NCBI GenBank assembly: GCA_002455655.1
Contig: DKLF01000035.1
Span: forward strand, 1-13,786
DNA from: Oscillibacter sp. UBA6647
Lineage (GTDB): Bacteria; Bacillota; Clostridia; Oscillospirales; Oscillospiraceae
Direction: 5' to 3'
DNA: 13,786 nucleotides
A program made the position numbers and the translations under genes. This document shows, one piece after another, positions 1 to 6,437 of the stretch; the stretch's first letter is position 1; each line of letters starts with the position of its first letter. The notes under the pieces are model-generated. The model saw only the letters and a list, made by a program, of their open reading frames with translations, ran no database searches and was not told where the DNA came from.

Positions 1-1
1 G

Positions 2-24
2 CAGGGACAAAAGTCCCCGCCCTG
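2..24. repeat. Short GC-rich hairpin at left edge
   Basis: Two mutually exclusive stems are visible: an outer CAGGG (2-6) with CCCTG (20-24), and an inner GGGAC (4-8) with GTCCC (13-17) closing an AAAA loop. On the + strand the structure is followed by TTTCTTG, so it could be the terminator of a rightward gene ending just outside the window. The U-tract is weak and the upstream gene is unseen, so this is only a possibility. Confidence 0.3.
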
Positions 25-41
25 TTTCTTGTCCACTGATG

Positions 42-71
42 GGCGGAGAGACAATTGGCAGTCTCTCCGCC
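42..71. repeat. Perfect 11-bp inverted repeat
   Basis: The arm GGCGGAGAGAC (42-52) is exactly complementary to GTCTCTCCGCC (61-71), with an 8-base AATTGGCA spacer. No T-tract follows on either strand, so it is not a convincing intrinsic terminator. It lies beyond the end of the minus-strand operon. It could be an mRNA 3'-end stabiliser, a protein-binding site, or part of a terminator pair with the hairpin at 132-166. Its function is unknown. Confidence 0.5.
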
Positions 72-98
72 GAAAATATTTCCCACAGCCTCTATGCG

Positions 99-112
99 AA
101 AATCGCGATTTT
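99..112. repeat. 14-base perfect palindrome
   Basis: AAAATCGCGATTTT reads identically on both strands and sits in the AT-rich gap between the two hairpins at 42-71 and 132-166. Such a symmetric site can bind a dimeric regulator, but no promoter or gene start can be tied to it here. Positions 1-131 hold no gene that I can support, only these inverted repeats. Confidence 0.3.
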
Positions 113-131
113 ATTAATCTCTTCATACAAG

Positions 132-166
132 AAGCCGGGACCTGCCAACGCGGCAGGCCCCGGCTT
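132..166 (-). terminator. Hairpin terminator ending the minus-strand operon
   Basis: The outer arms AAGCCGGG (132-139) and CCCGGCTT (159-166) and the inner arms CCTGCC (141-146) and GGCAGG (152-157) form one long stem with loop AACGC. The only non-Watson-Crick position (140/158) is A.C on the + strand but a U.G wobble on the - strand, so the stem is continuous in the leftward transcript. It lies 8 bases past the last leftward stop codon. The 3' U-tract on the - strand (CTTCTTG) is weak, while the + strand has TTTT, so some bidirectional activity is possible. Confidence 0.65.
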
Positions 167-173
167 TTCAGCT

Positions 174-509
174 TTACAGAAATTGTTCCAGCGCGGCGCG
201 AAGTTCCTCGTCAGACGGGGGAACGTTCCAAAACAGGGGCTTTTCGTTCCCCGTGAGAACCGGGAGATACAGCCCGTCCGGGTCCGCCAGAGACATATGG
301 TTGGCCCGGCAGCCGGGACAATAGGAGGGCTGGCAAACGCTGTCAAATCCCCGGGCCGCGATGTCCGCCTCGTCCATGATTTTCTCCACGGTGCATATAA
401 GGCCCAATTCCCGGGCCATCTGCTCCACCCGCCCCAGATAAAAGTCGTTTCGGGGACACTCGGAGGCGTACAGCCGCAGCCTGAAGCCTATCTTTTCCCC
501 GTCTGCCAT
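174..509 (-). CDS. Small cysteine-rich protein of unknown function
   Basis: A 111-residue cytoplasmic protein that I do not recognise. The start is ATG at 507-509, which shares bases with the TAA of the upstream phosphoglucomutase gene (TAATG arrangement). This indicates translational coupling and supports it as a real last gene of the operon. An in-frame start 18 codons further upstream would lie inside that gene and is less likely. There is no signal peptide or membrane segment. Five cysteines occur at about residues 18, 39, 59, 64 and 67. The last three form C-x4-C-P-G-C, a plausible metal-binding or redox site, followed by an acidic, aromatic-containing tail. The beta-alpha-like N-terminal half (LRLYASEC followed by a helix) might be a thioredoxin-like fold, but that is a guess. 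A hairpin terminator follows directly. Confidence 0.75.
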   Translation of the reverse strand: MADGEKIGFRLRLYASECPRNDFYLGRVEQMARELGLICTVEKIMDEADIAARGFDSVCQPSYCPGCRANHMSLADPDGLYLPVLTGNEKPLFWNVPPSDEELRAALEQFL

Positions 510-2236
510 TACTTTTGAAGCCCGGCGGCCCATGCGCCGTATTTTTCGATATTTGCGTCGCACGCGGCCCGGTCGGCTCCTTGGGTCAGGATGTAGACCT
601 TGATTTTCGGCTCCGTGCCGGAGGGGCGCACCAAAATCGTGGTGCCGTCCGCCAGTTCAAAGCGCAGCACGTTGGAGCCGGACAGCTCCATGGCACTCTT
701 TGTCCCGGCTGCGCAGTCCACCACGGACCCGTCGGCATAGTCCTTGCGCACCGAAACCTTTACGCCGCCAATGGCGGCAGGCGGATTTTCCCGCAGACCC
801 CGCATCAGCTCCGCCATGTCCTTCAGTCCGTCTAGTCCCGGCATCACCAGATTATAGGTCTTCTCTCCATACTGACCATACTTTTCATAGAGCTTCTCCA
901 GCGCGTCAAACAGCGTCATCCCCTGCGCGGCATACCACGCGGCCATCTCCGTCAGCAGCATGGAGGCCGTCACCGCGTCCTTATCCCGGACGTAATCGCC
1001 CAGCATATAGCCGTAGGATTCCTCGTAGGAAAAGATAACCTTCCCATCTCCCGCCGCTTCCAGCGCATTCTTCTTCTCCGCCATAAACTTGAAGCCGGTG
1101 AAGGTGTCAAAGCACGCCACGCCGTTGGACTCCGCAACCTTCCGCGCCATCTCCGTGGTGACGATGGTTTTCAGCGCCACGGGCCGCTCCGGCAGCCGTC
1201 CCGCCCGGCGCATCGCGCCGATAAGATAGTCCAGCAGCAGCACGCCGGTCTGGTTCCCCGTGACGGGACGGTACTCTCCGTCCTTGTCCCGTACCATAAT
1301 ACCCACCCGGTCGCTATCCGGGTCGGTGCCCACGATGAAATCCACGTCGTTTTCCCGGGCAAGGTCAACCGCCAGATAAAACCCCTCCGGGTTCTCCGGA
1401 TTGGGGGACTTCACGGTGGGGAAGGTCCCGTCAATCACCATCTGCTTCGGCTCGCACAGAATGTGCTTTACCCCCAGCGCACGCAGCGCCTCCGGCACCA
1501 GCTTATAGCCGCAGCCGTGGAACGGGGTGTACACCAGCTTAAAGGTGTCCGCCACCTTGGCGACGGTTTCCCGGTCGTTGATCATGGCGGTGACCTCTTC
1601 CATAAACCGCCGGTCCGTCTCCTCCCTCATCACGGTGACAAGTCCGGTGGCCAGCGCCTCGTCCCACCTCAGCGCCTTCACGCCGGTGAAGATGTCGATT
1701 TCCTCCATCTTCTTCGCAACAGCCGCCGCGTGGTGGGGCGGGAGCTGGGCTCCGTCCTCCCAATAGACCTTGTAGCCGTTGTACTCCTTGGGGTTGTGGC
1801 TGGCAGTGACGTTGATGCCCGCGATGCATCCGTACTCCCGCACTGCAAAGCTTAGCTCTGGCGTGGGACGCAGCGCGTCGAAAATCCGCACAGCCACGCC
1901 GTTTGCAACGCAGACCCCCGCCGCCTCCCGGGCAAAGTCCATAGAACCGATCCGGCAGTCCATACAGATGGCGACGCCCCGCTTCGCCGCGTCGCCTCCC
2001 TCCGCCAGAATCACCTGGGCGAAAGCCTGGGTGGCATGGCGGATGACATGGACGTTCATATTGTGCAGGCCCACGGCCATGATTCCCCGCAGTCCGGCGG
2101 TGCCGAACTCCAGCGGGCCGTAAAACCGGGCTTCGATCTCCTTGGCATCGTTTTTCAGGGCGAACAGCTCATCCTTTTCCGCCTGAGACAGGGCGGGGCT
2201 GTTCAGCCACTTTTCATATTCCCGCATGAACTCCAT
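509..2236 (-). CDS. pgcA: Phosphoglucomutase / phosphomannomutase (alpha-D-phosphohexomutase)
   Basis: This 575-residue enzyme interconverts glucose 6-phosphate and glucose 1-phosphate (possibly also the mannose phosphates) in the cytoplasm. It feeds UDP-glucose and envelope glycan synthesis. All four family signatures are visible: the phosphoserine loop TASHNP (144-149, Ser146), the Mg-binding DPDSDR (305-310), the sugar-recognition EES (405-407, within SYEESYG), and the phosphate-binding RPSGTEPK (537-544). The length is typical of the PgcA/PGM2-like branch. The start ATG (2234-2236) is chosen because AGGAGGAA lies just upstream; a longer in-frame ORF would run into the preceding gene. It begins 13 bases after the DUF2007 gene and overlaps the next gene by TAATG, so it is part of one operon. 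Substrate preference between glucose and mannose phosphates cannot be settled from sequence alone. Confidence 0.93.
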   Translation of the reverse strand: MEFMREYEKWLNSPALSQAEKDELFALKNDAKEIEARFYGPLEFGTAGLRGIMAVGLHNMNVHVIRHATQAFAQVILAEGGDAAKRGVAICMDCRIGSMDFAREAAGVCVANGVAVRIFDALRPTPELSFAVREYGCIAGINVTASHNPKEYNGYKVYWEDGAQLPPHHAAAVAKKMEEIDIFTGVKALRWDEALATGLVTVMREETDRRFMEEVTAMINDRETVAKVADTFKLVYTPFHGCGYKLVPEALRALGVKHILCEPKQMVIDGTFPTVKSPNPENPEGFYLAVDLARENDVDFIVGTDPDSDRVGIMVRDKDGEYRPVTGNQTGVLLLDYLIGAMRRAGRLPERPVALKTIVTTEMARKVAESNGVACFDTFTGFKFMAEKKNALEAAGDGKVIFSYEESYGYMLGDYVRDKDAVTASMLLTEMAAWYAAQGMTLFDALEKLYEKYGQYGEKTYNLVMPGLDGLKDMAELMRGLRENPPAAIGGVKVSVRKDYADGSVVDCAAGTKSAMELSGSNVLRFELADGTTILVRPSGTEPKIKVYILTQGADRAACDANIEKYGAWAAGLQK

Positions 2237-2249
2237 GGAATTTTCCTCC

Positions 2250-2555
2250 TTATTCTTCGCCGCCCGGTTGGGCGGGATTATCCAGAATCGCCTTGGCGTC
2301 CTCCAACAGGGATTGGGGCACGTAGATGTCCACGCCCCGTCCGGCAAAGCCGAAAATCACCTTGCCAAGCGTGCCGGATTTAAACGCCGGGATGCCGCAG
2401 CCATTCAGCATGGACAACAGCACATCTGCGCCGCCCCCCAGCTCCGACTGGGCGGAAATCAGCAGCTCTGCCCGCTCCGGCTCTCCGTCCGTCCCTGCGG
2501 GCCAGCCCTCCGGCAGGTCGCCCTGGCGCAGGCCCCAGTTGTTCTCGTCTTTCAT
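2250..2555 (-). CDS. DUF2007-type small protein (putative signal-transducing protein)
   Basis: This 101-residue soluble protein is assigned to the DUF2007 family by its overall pattern. A strand with LLISAQSE is followed by a helix (ADVLLSMLNGCGIPAF), then a glycine-rich turn and VDIYVPQSLLEDAKAIL. Family members share the 'small alpha/beta fold, short-lived GIP turn, IYVP then EDA.A.LL' layout. The molecular function of the family is unknown. The start ATG (2553-2555) has a strong GAAGGAGGG upstream. It sits between rlmH (50-base gap) and pgcA (13-base gap) on the same strand, so it is probably cotranscribed. The first ~28 residues are hydrophilic and variable. The family call rests on recognised pattern, not on a search. 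Confidence 0.75.
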   Translation of the reverse strand: MKDENNWGLRQGDLPEGWPAGTDGEPERAELLISAQSELGGGADVLLSMLNGCGIPAFKSGTLGKVIFGFAGRGVDIYVPQSLLEDAKAILDNPAQPGGEE

Positions 2556-2605
2556 TGGGTCCCTCCTTCTGCAAAATCAAAAATTTATTAGAAATAAAAG
2601 TTAAC

Positions 2606-3088
2606 TCACTTATGATATCGTCCGCCCGTTTGAATCTGATACGCCCGGTATAGTTGCTCCAGCAGCATTACCCGGGCCAGATGGTGGGGGAAGGTCATGG
2701 GCGACATGGACAGGCGCAGGTCCGCTCTGTCTTTCAGGCTTTGATGCAGGCCCACGCTGCCGCCAATCAAAAAGGTAAGCTGGGACGCACCGGACACGGC
2801 AAATCCGCCCAGCGCCTCCGCAAACGCCGGGGAGGAAAGTGTTTTCCCCTCAACGCACAGGGCAATCAGCGCACCGGATTTGGGGAGTTTCTCCTCCACC
2901 CGGCCCGCTTCCTCAAGAAGCGCCCGCTCAATTTCGGCCGGGGACGGCGCTTCGCTGAGCCGCGCTTCCGCCAGCTCCACGATTTCCGCCTTGCAATACC
3001 GCGACAGGCGCTTCAAATACTCCGCCGCCGCGTCCGCGTAGAACTTCTCCTTCAGCTTGCCTACGCACAGAACGCTCACCTTTTGCAT
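2606..3088 (-). CDS. rlmH: 23S rRNA (pseudouridine1915-N3)-methyltransferase RlmH
   Basis: This 160-residue SPOUT-class methyltransferase uses SAM to methylate pseudouridine 1915 in helix 69 of 23S rRNA on assembled 70S ribosomes. Typical RlmH length is about 155-160. Visible features are the N-terminal VSVLCVGKLKEKFY, an ALCVEGKTLSS strand-turn (76-86), the SAM-knot loop FLIGGSVGL (106-114), SMSPMTFPHHLARVMLLEQLYRAYQI (128-152, cited by position), and the C-terminal YHK. The ATG (3086-3088) lies inside the 3' end of walJ with GGAGGG upstream, giving a 13-base overlap and probable translational coupling. A longer in-frame extension lies wholly within walJ and is a shadow. walJ followed by rlmH is the conserved order in Bacillus and Staphylococcus, where rlmH (orfX) carries the SCCmec attachment site. 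I saw no insertion here. Confidence 0.96.
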   Translation of the reverse strand: MQKVSVLCVGKLKEKFYADAAAEYLKRLSRYCKAEIVELAEARLSEAPSPAEIERALLEEAGRVEEKLPKSGALIALCVEGKTLSSPAFAEALGGFAVSGASQLTFLIGGSVGLHQSLKDRADLRLSMSPMTFPHHLARVMLLEQLYRAYQIQTGGRYHK

Positions 3089-3861
3089 ACGCCCTCCGTC
3101 ACCTGATGGCAGGGGCCTGTGCACTCCCGCTCCGCAACAGACAGCGCCGGGCCTTCCCCCGCCTCCGCCAGCGCGGCGGACACGGCGCAAAGAGCCGTCT
3201 CCGGCGTGTTGTTGTCCCGGCTCAGGTGCGCCAGAACCAACTCCTCCGTCCCGGACCGACACGAGCAGACGGCAAACCGGGCCGCCGCTTCGTTGCTCAA
3301 ATGCCCCTCATCGCCAAGAATCCGTCGCTTTAAGAAATAAGGGTACGGCCCGCCCCGCAGCATATCTACGTCGTGATTGGCCTCCAGCATCAGCAGCGGT
3401 ACGCCGCAAAGCACCTCCGCTGCCTCGTCGGTGACAAAGCCTGTGTCAGTCAACAAGCCGAAGTCCCCCACCCGAAACCCGGCGGAGCCGGGGGCGTCGT
3501 GAGAGGTGGGAAATGCGTCCACATCGCAGCCGTCCACGGTGAACCGCTCCCCCATGGCAAAGGGTGACAGGCGGTTTTCAATGCCCGCCAATCGCCGCCG
3601 CAGGTCGCGCCCCGCCGCTTCGCTGGCGTATATCGGGCCGTCCCACCGCTTTAAAAGAGTTTGCAGCCCAGCAATATGATCCGCGTGGGTGTGGGTAATC
3701 AAAATGCCGGACAAGTCCTCCAGCGACCGGCCCAGCTCCCGCAGCGCTGAGGTAATCCGGCGGCAGGAAATGCCCGCGTCCAAAAGAAGACAAACGCCGT
3801 CCTTTTCCAGCAGGGCGGCATTTCCCGAAGAGCCGCTGGCAAGCGTATGTAAAATCGTCAA
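3076..3861 (-). CDS. walJ: WalJ/YycJ-type metallo-beta-lactamase-fold hydrolase
   Basis: This 261-residue cytoplasmic MBL-fold protein, the classical companion of WalRK, is proposed to be a nuclease linked to cell division and wall stress. Its exact substrate is not established. Visible motifs are the N-terminal LASGSSGN (7-14, the family signature), LLLDAG (25-30), the metal-binding HTHADH (57-62), SHD (120-122), TDTG (138-141), a histidine in EANHD (163), GHLSN (186-190) and AHLSRDNN (211-218). The start is TTG (3859-3861), which places LASGSSGN at the expected distance and follows GGGGGA. No ATG is available nearby. A hairpin with ATTTTTAT lies upstream, so walJ may be partly separated from murA and have its own promoter, though I could not identify a good one. 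It overlaps rlmH by 13 bases. Confidence 0.92.
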   Translation of the reverse strand: MTILHTLASGSSGNAALLEKDGVCLLLDAGISCRRITSALRELGRSLEDLSGILITHTHADHIAGLQTLLKRWDGPIYASEAAGRDLRRRLAGIENRLSPFAMGERFTVDGCDVDAFPTSHDAPGSAGFRVGDFGLLTDTGFVTDEAAEVLCGVPLLMLEANHDVDMLRGGPYPYFLKRRILGDEGHLSNEAAARFAVCSCRSGTEELVLAHLSRDNNTPETALCAVSAALAEAGEGPALSVAERECTGPCHQVTEGVCKR

Positions 3862-3915
3862 AAAAAGTCCCCCGTGCGTTTTGAATTCAGGCGGCGGCCG
3901 CCCGGTGATAAAAAT

Positions 3916-3967
3916 GCGTCCGTGATGGAGAGTGTCGACGAAAGTCGGCGACCTCCATCGCGGACGC
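3916..3967. repeat. Long two-part hairpin between murA and walJ
   Basis: The outer stem has 15 pairs: GCGTCCGTGATGGAG (3916-3930) with CTCCATCGCGGACGC (3953-3967). A small internal loop follows, then GTCGAC (3934-3939) with GTCGGC (3944-3949) closing a GAAA loop. In the leftward direction it is followed by ATTTTTAT, so it can serve as the intrinsic terminator of murA. However, three stem positions (3923/3960, 3933/3950, 3935/3948) are U.G only if + strand RNA is made, and the C(GAAA)G tetraloop is also on the + strand. Against that, 3931/3952 pairs only on the - strand. The functional strand is therefore unsettled. Confidence 0.6.
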
Positions 3968-4019
3968 GGTAATAACTCAACAAAACACCTGATGCGTCAT
4001 GTGCTTTTGGCCGGGCAGA

Positions 4020-5318
4020 TCAGCCGATGTGGGCTTCCAACTGCTCGTTCTCCCCCGGCTCCTCCACCACGCGAATGTCGGCCCCCAGGCTGCGGAGCTT
4101 ATCAACAATGCGCTCATAGCCCCGCTCGATATATTGCACCTGACTAATTTCGGACTCACCCTTGGCGGCCAGCGCCGCGATGACCAGCGCCGCACCCGCC
4201 CGCAGGTCGCAGGCCTGAATGGGCGCGCCGGTGAGATAGTCCACGCCCTGCACCACCGCGGTCTTGTCGTCCACCTGAATGGACGCACCCATGCGCTTGA
4301 GCTCGTCCACATAGCGGTAGCGGTTGTTCCAAACGCTTTCTGTCACCAGTGATGTGCCCTCTGCAAGAGAGAGCACCGTGGTCATCTGGGGCTGCATATC
4401 CGTGGGGAAGCCGGGATACGGCATGGTTTTCACGTTGGTCTGGTGTAGCGGCTCGCTGCGCCGGACCAGCAGCGTATCCTCCCGCTCCTCCACCTCCACG
4501 CCGCACTCCTGCAGCTTGGCGGTGATACAATCCATGTGCTTGGGAATAATATTCTTCACCAAAATCTGTCCGCCGGTAGCGGCAACCGCCGCCATGTAGG
4601 TGCCCGCCTCAATCTGATCGGGAATAATGGCGTAACTTCCGCCCCGCAGACGGGAGACGCCCTGAATTTTAATGGTGTCGGTACCCGCGCCCCGGACATT
4701 GGCCCCCATGGAGTTTAAAAAGTTGGCCAAATCTACGATATGTGGCTCCTTCGCCGCGTTTTCAATCACGGTGCTCCCCTCCGCCAGAACGGCGGCCATC
4801 ATAATGTTCATGGTGGCGCCCACGGAAACCACGTCCAGATAAATGTTGGCTCCGTGAAGCCGGGGCTCCCGGCAGGAGGCGTGAATAAAGCCGCCCTCTA
4901 CCGTCACGTCGGCCCCCAGCGCCTTAAAGCCCTTAATGTGCTGATCAATGGGCCGCACGCCGAAATTGCACCCGCCGGGCATGGCCACGTCGGCCCGGGC
5001 AAAGCGGCCCAGCAGCGCGCCGATGAGGTAATAGGACGCCCGGATGCGCCGCGCCATCTCATAGGAGGTGCGGGTGGAGCGGATATGAGTGCAATCAATC
5101 TCCACCGTGTGGGGATTGATTGCGCGGACAGACGCGCCCAGCTCATCCAAAATGGTGTAAAACAAATGCACGTCGGAGATTTGAGGGATGTTTTCAATGC
5201 GGCAGACTCCCTCCACCAAAAGCGCGGCGGGAAGAATAGCAACAGCCGCATTTTTTGCGCCGCTGATCTCCACCTCGCCAAACAGGGGCTTGCCGCCCCG
5301 AACGATATATTTTGTCAA
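4020..5318 (-). CDS. murA: UDP-N-acetylglucosamine 1-carboxyvinyltransferase MurA
   Basis: This enzyme catalyses the first committed step of peptidoglycan synthesis: transfer of enolpyruvate from PEP to UDP-GlcNAc in the cytoplasm. From the chosen start it has 432 residues, usual for the family (about 420-440). Visible catalytic features are SGAKN (Lys22-Asn23), MPGGCNFGVRPID with catalytic Cys117 (the fosfomycin target, so the enzyme should be sensitive), PTDMQPQ with Asp307, and DLRAGAALV with Arg373. The start is taken as TTG 5316-5318 because AGAGAGGG lies 8 bases upstream. A TTG two codons earlier (5322-5324) has only about 2 bases of spacing. It lies between yycI and walJ, an unusual insertion into the wal gene order, with its own likely promoter and structured leader. 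Firmicutes often carry two MurA copies; which one this is cannot be decided here. Confidence 0.95.
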   Translation of the reverse strand: MTKYIVRGGKPLFGEVEISGAKNAAVAILPAALLVEGVCRIENIPQISDVHLFYTILDELGASVRAINPHTVEIDCTHIRSTRTSYEMARRIRASYYLIGALLGRFARADVAMPGGCNFGVRPIDQHIKGFKALGADVTVEGGFIHASCREPRLHGANIYLDVVSVGATMNIMMAAVLAEGSTVIENAAKEPHIVDLANFLNSMGANVRGAGTDTIKIQGVSRLRGGSYAIIPDQIEAGTYMAAVAATGGQILVKNIIPKHMDCITAKLQECGVEVEEREDTLLVRRSEPLHQTNVKTMPYPGFPTDMQPQMTTVLSLAEGTSLVTESVWNNRYRYVDELKRMGASIQVDDKTAVVQGVDYLTGAPIQACDLRAGAALVIAALAAKGESEISQVQYIERGYERIVDKLRSLGADIRVVEEPGENEQLEAHIG

Positions 5319-5503
5319 ACCCAAAACCCTCTCTTTTACGTCAAAACGGACCGTCTGTGTTCATTGTACCCCCAGATGGGACTTCCATACCGAAAACAAG
5401 GCCCAAAACAAGTCGATTTTTTCGCGTTCGCGCCGCCCGCCTCAGCGGATTTTTCCCGCCGCTGCCACAAAGTGGCCACAGGCGGGCGCGGTGCGCTGCG
5501 CGC
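5319..5503 (-). promoter_or_regulatory. Structured 5' leader of murA (candidate cis-regulatory RNA)
   Basis: If transcription starts near 5503, the murA mRNA carries a ~185-base leader rich in perfect stems. It opens with GTGCGC-GCA-GCGCAC (5491-5505). Next is a three-way-junction-like fold: closing stem CGCCCGCCT (5434-5442) with AGGCGGGCG (5480-5488), enclosing CAGCGG/CCGCTG (5443-5448 with 5459-5464) and CCAC/GTGG (5465-5468 with 5472-5475). The remaining leader is A/T-richer and contains CCCA-GA-TGGG before the ribosome binding site. I do not recognise it as a known riboswitch. The pairing is seen in the sequence; the regulatory role is inference. Confidence 0.45.
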
Positions 5504-5509
5504 ACAGTT

Positions 5510-5538
5510 ACCATAACACATTTTACCACACATTTCAA
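5510..5538 (-). promoter_or_regulatory. Candidate sigma-A promoter of murA
   Basis: On the - strand, TTGAAA (plus positions 5533-5538) and TATGGT (5510-5515) are separated by exactly 17 bases, and the -10 is preceded by TGT, giving an extended -10. The -10 hexamer is imperfect. It sits in the 295-base gap between yycI and murA, where a separate promoter would be expected. No experimental support is available from sequence alone. Confidence 0.45.
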
Positions 5539-5570
5539 GAAACACAATCAAAACTTTCAGGCCTTTCAAG

Positions 5571-5610
5571 AGGCTTTTTGTCTCGACAAAAAGGGCCTTT
5601 TTTCTTTCCT
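5571..5610 (+). terminator. Rightward intrinsic terminator just past yycI
   Basis: CTTTTTGTC (5574-5582) pairs with GACAAAAAG (5585-5593), extended by AGG (5571-5573) with CCT (5596-5598) across a two-base bulge. It is followed on the + strand by TTTTTTC TTTCC TTTT (about 5598-5613). The U-tract is on the + strand only. The leftward transcript from yycI would meet the hairpin but not a U-tract. It therefore looks like a terminator of rightward transcription, although no rightward gene precedes it. Confidence 0.55.
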
Positions 5611-5612
5611 TT

Positions 5613-6413
5613 TCATGCGTGAGCCACAGCGCCGGTGACACAGTTCACATAGTAATCCACCGCGTCCGTGTCCACGCGCCACAGGGGCGTCAGCGTCAGG
5701 GCGGAGGCTGTATTTTGCAGCTCGTAACAGGGTGACAGCCCCGTGACGGCGCTCACCACTGCGCCGGAGGTCCGCCTCGCCTCCAAAAACGCGGTGAGGG
5801 CGGTGGACGCGGTCAGCAGGCTCTCTCCCTGCACCGCCGTGGAGTGCAGGGGCAAAAAGGTGCCGCTGACGGAGCGCAAAACGTTGTTTTCCGACAAAAA
5901 CGTGACGGTACCACCCTCTACGGGATAGCCTCTGCACAGCCGGTTCACGGTGACGGACCCGCTGCCGGACGCGTCAAGCCACTCGTCGGGCACCTCGCAT
6001 TCATAGCTGCGGCAAAAGCGGCGAACCAAATCGGCAGGGGTCTTCCCCAGCTCTCCCACAATTTCAAACGCGCCGGAGGCGCGGAAAACCGCTCGGCCCA
6101 GCGCGGAGGTATAGGTCAGAATACCGCCGCCCTCGTCGGCGGCGGTCAGCTCATCTCCCAGGAAAACGGCGGCGGCGGTCTTCTCCGCCCCGGAATCTCG
6201 CTCCAGCGTCAACGCCTGAGGGGGCGGGTCAAAGGTGACGGCGGATTCACTGAGGGTCACACCCTCGGCGGCAAAGAGCTTCACCAGCTCCTCCGTGGCC
6301 TGCCGCCGGGCGGCGGCCTGCTGCGCCTGACGTATTCCCAGCGTCCCCAGAAGAAACACGTTCATCAGCAGAAGCGTGAGAATAATAATACTTTTCAGGC
6401 GATGCGTCTCCAT
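5613..6413 (-). CDS. yycI: YycI-family regulator of WalK
   Basis: This 266-residue protein has one N-terminal membrane segment (about residues 8-26, IIILTLLLMNVFLLGTLG) after a short positive stretch (METHRLK), with the rest extracytoplasmic. In Bacillus, YycI and YycH form a membrane complex with the WalK kinase that modulates its activity. In Staphylococcus aureus they activate it. The call rests on topology, length and position directly after yycH in a walRK operon. Sequence conservation in this family is weak, so the position is a major part of the evidence. The ATG (6411-6413) follows GGAGAGGGGCGGAGAAC. The gap from yycH is 24 bases, so cotranscription is likely. The C-terminus (YYVNCVTGAV) resembles the propeptide-like repeats common to this superfamily. 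Confidence 0.85.
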   Translation of the reverse strand: METHRLKSIIILTLLLMNVFLLGTLGIRQAQQAAARRQATEELVKLFAAEGVTLSESAVTFDPPPQALTLERDSGAEKTAAAVFLGDELTAADEGGGILTYTSALGRAVFRASGAFEIVGELGKTPADLVRRFCRSYECEVPDEWLDASGSGSVTVNRLCRGYPVEGGTVTFLSENNVLRSVSGTFLPLHSTAVQGESLLTASTALTAFLEARRTSGAVVSAVTGLSPCYELQNTASALTLTPLWRVDTDAVDYYVNCVTGAVAHA

Positions 6414-6437
6414 GTTCTCCGCCCCTCTCCTTGTTTC

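Noticed and set aside
3916..3967. Hairpin with GAAA loop resembling group II intron domain V
   Set aside because: There is no AGC catalytic triad, the bulge is not in the expected place, and no intron reverse transcriptase or flanking domains are nearby.
5500..5545. Possible WalR binding site (TGTWAH-N5-TGTWAH) near the murA promoter
   Set aside because: Only one half-site (TGTTAT) matches. The second half-site at the required spacing is absent.
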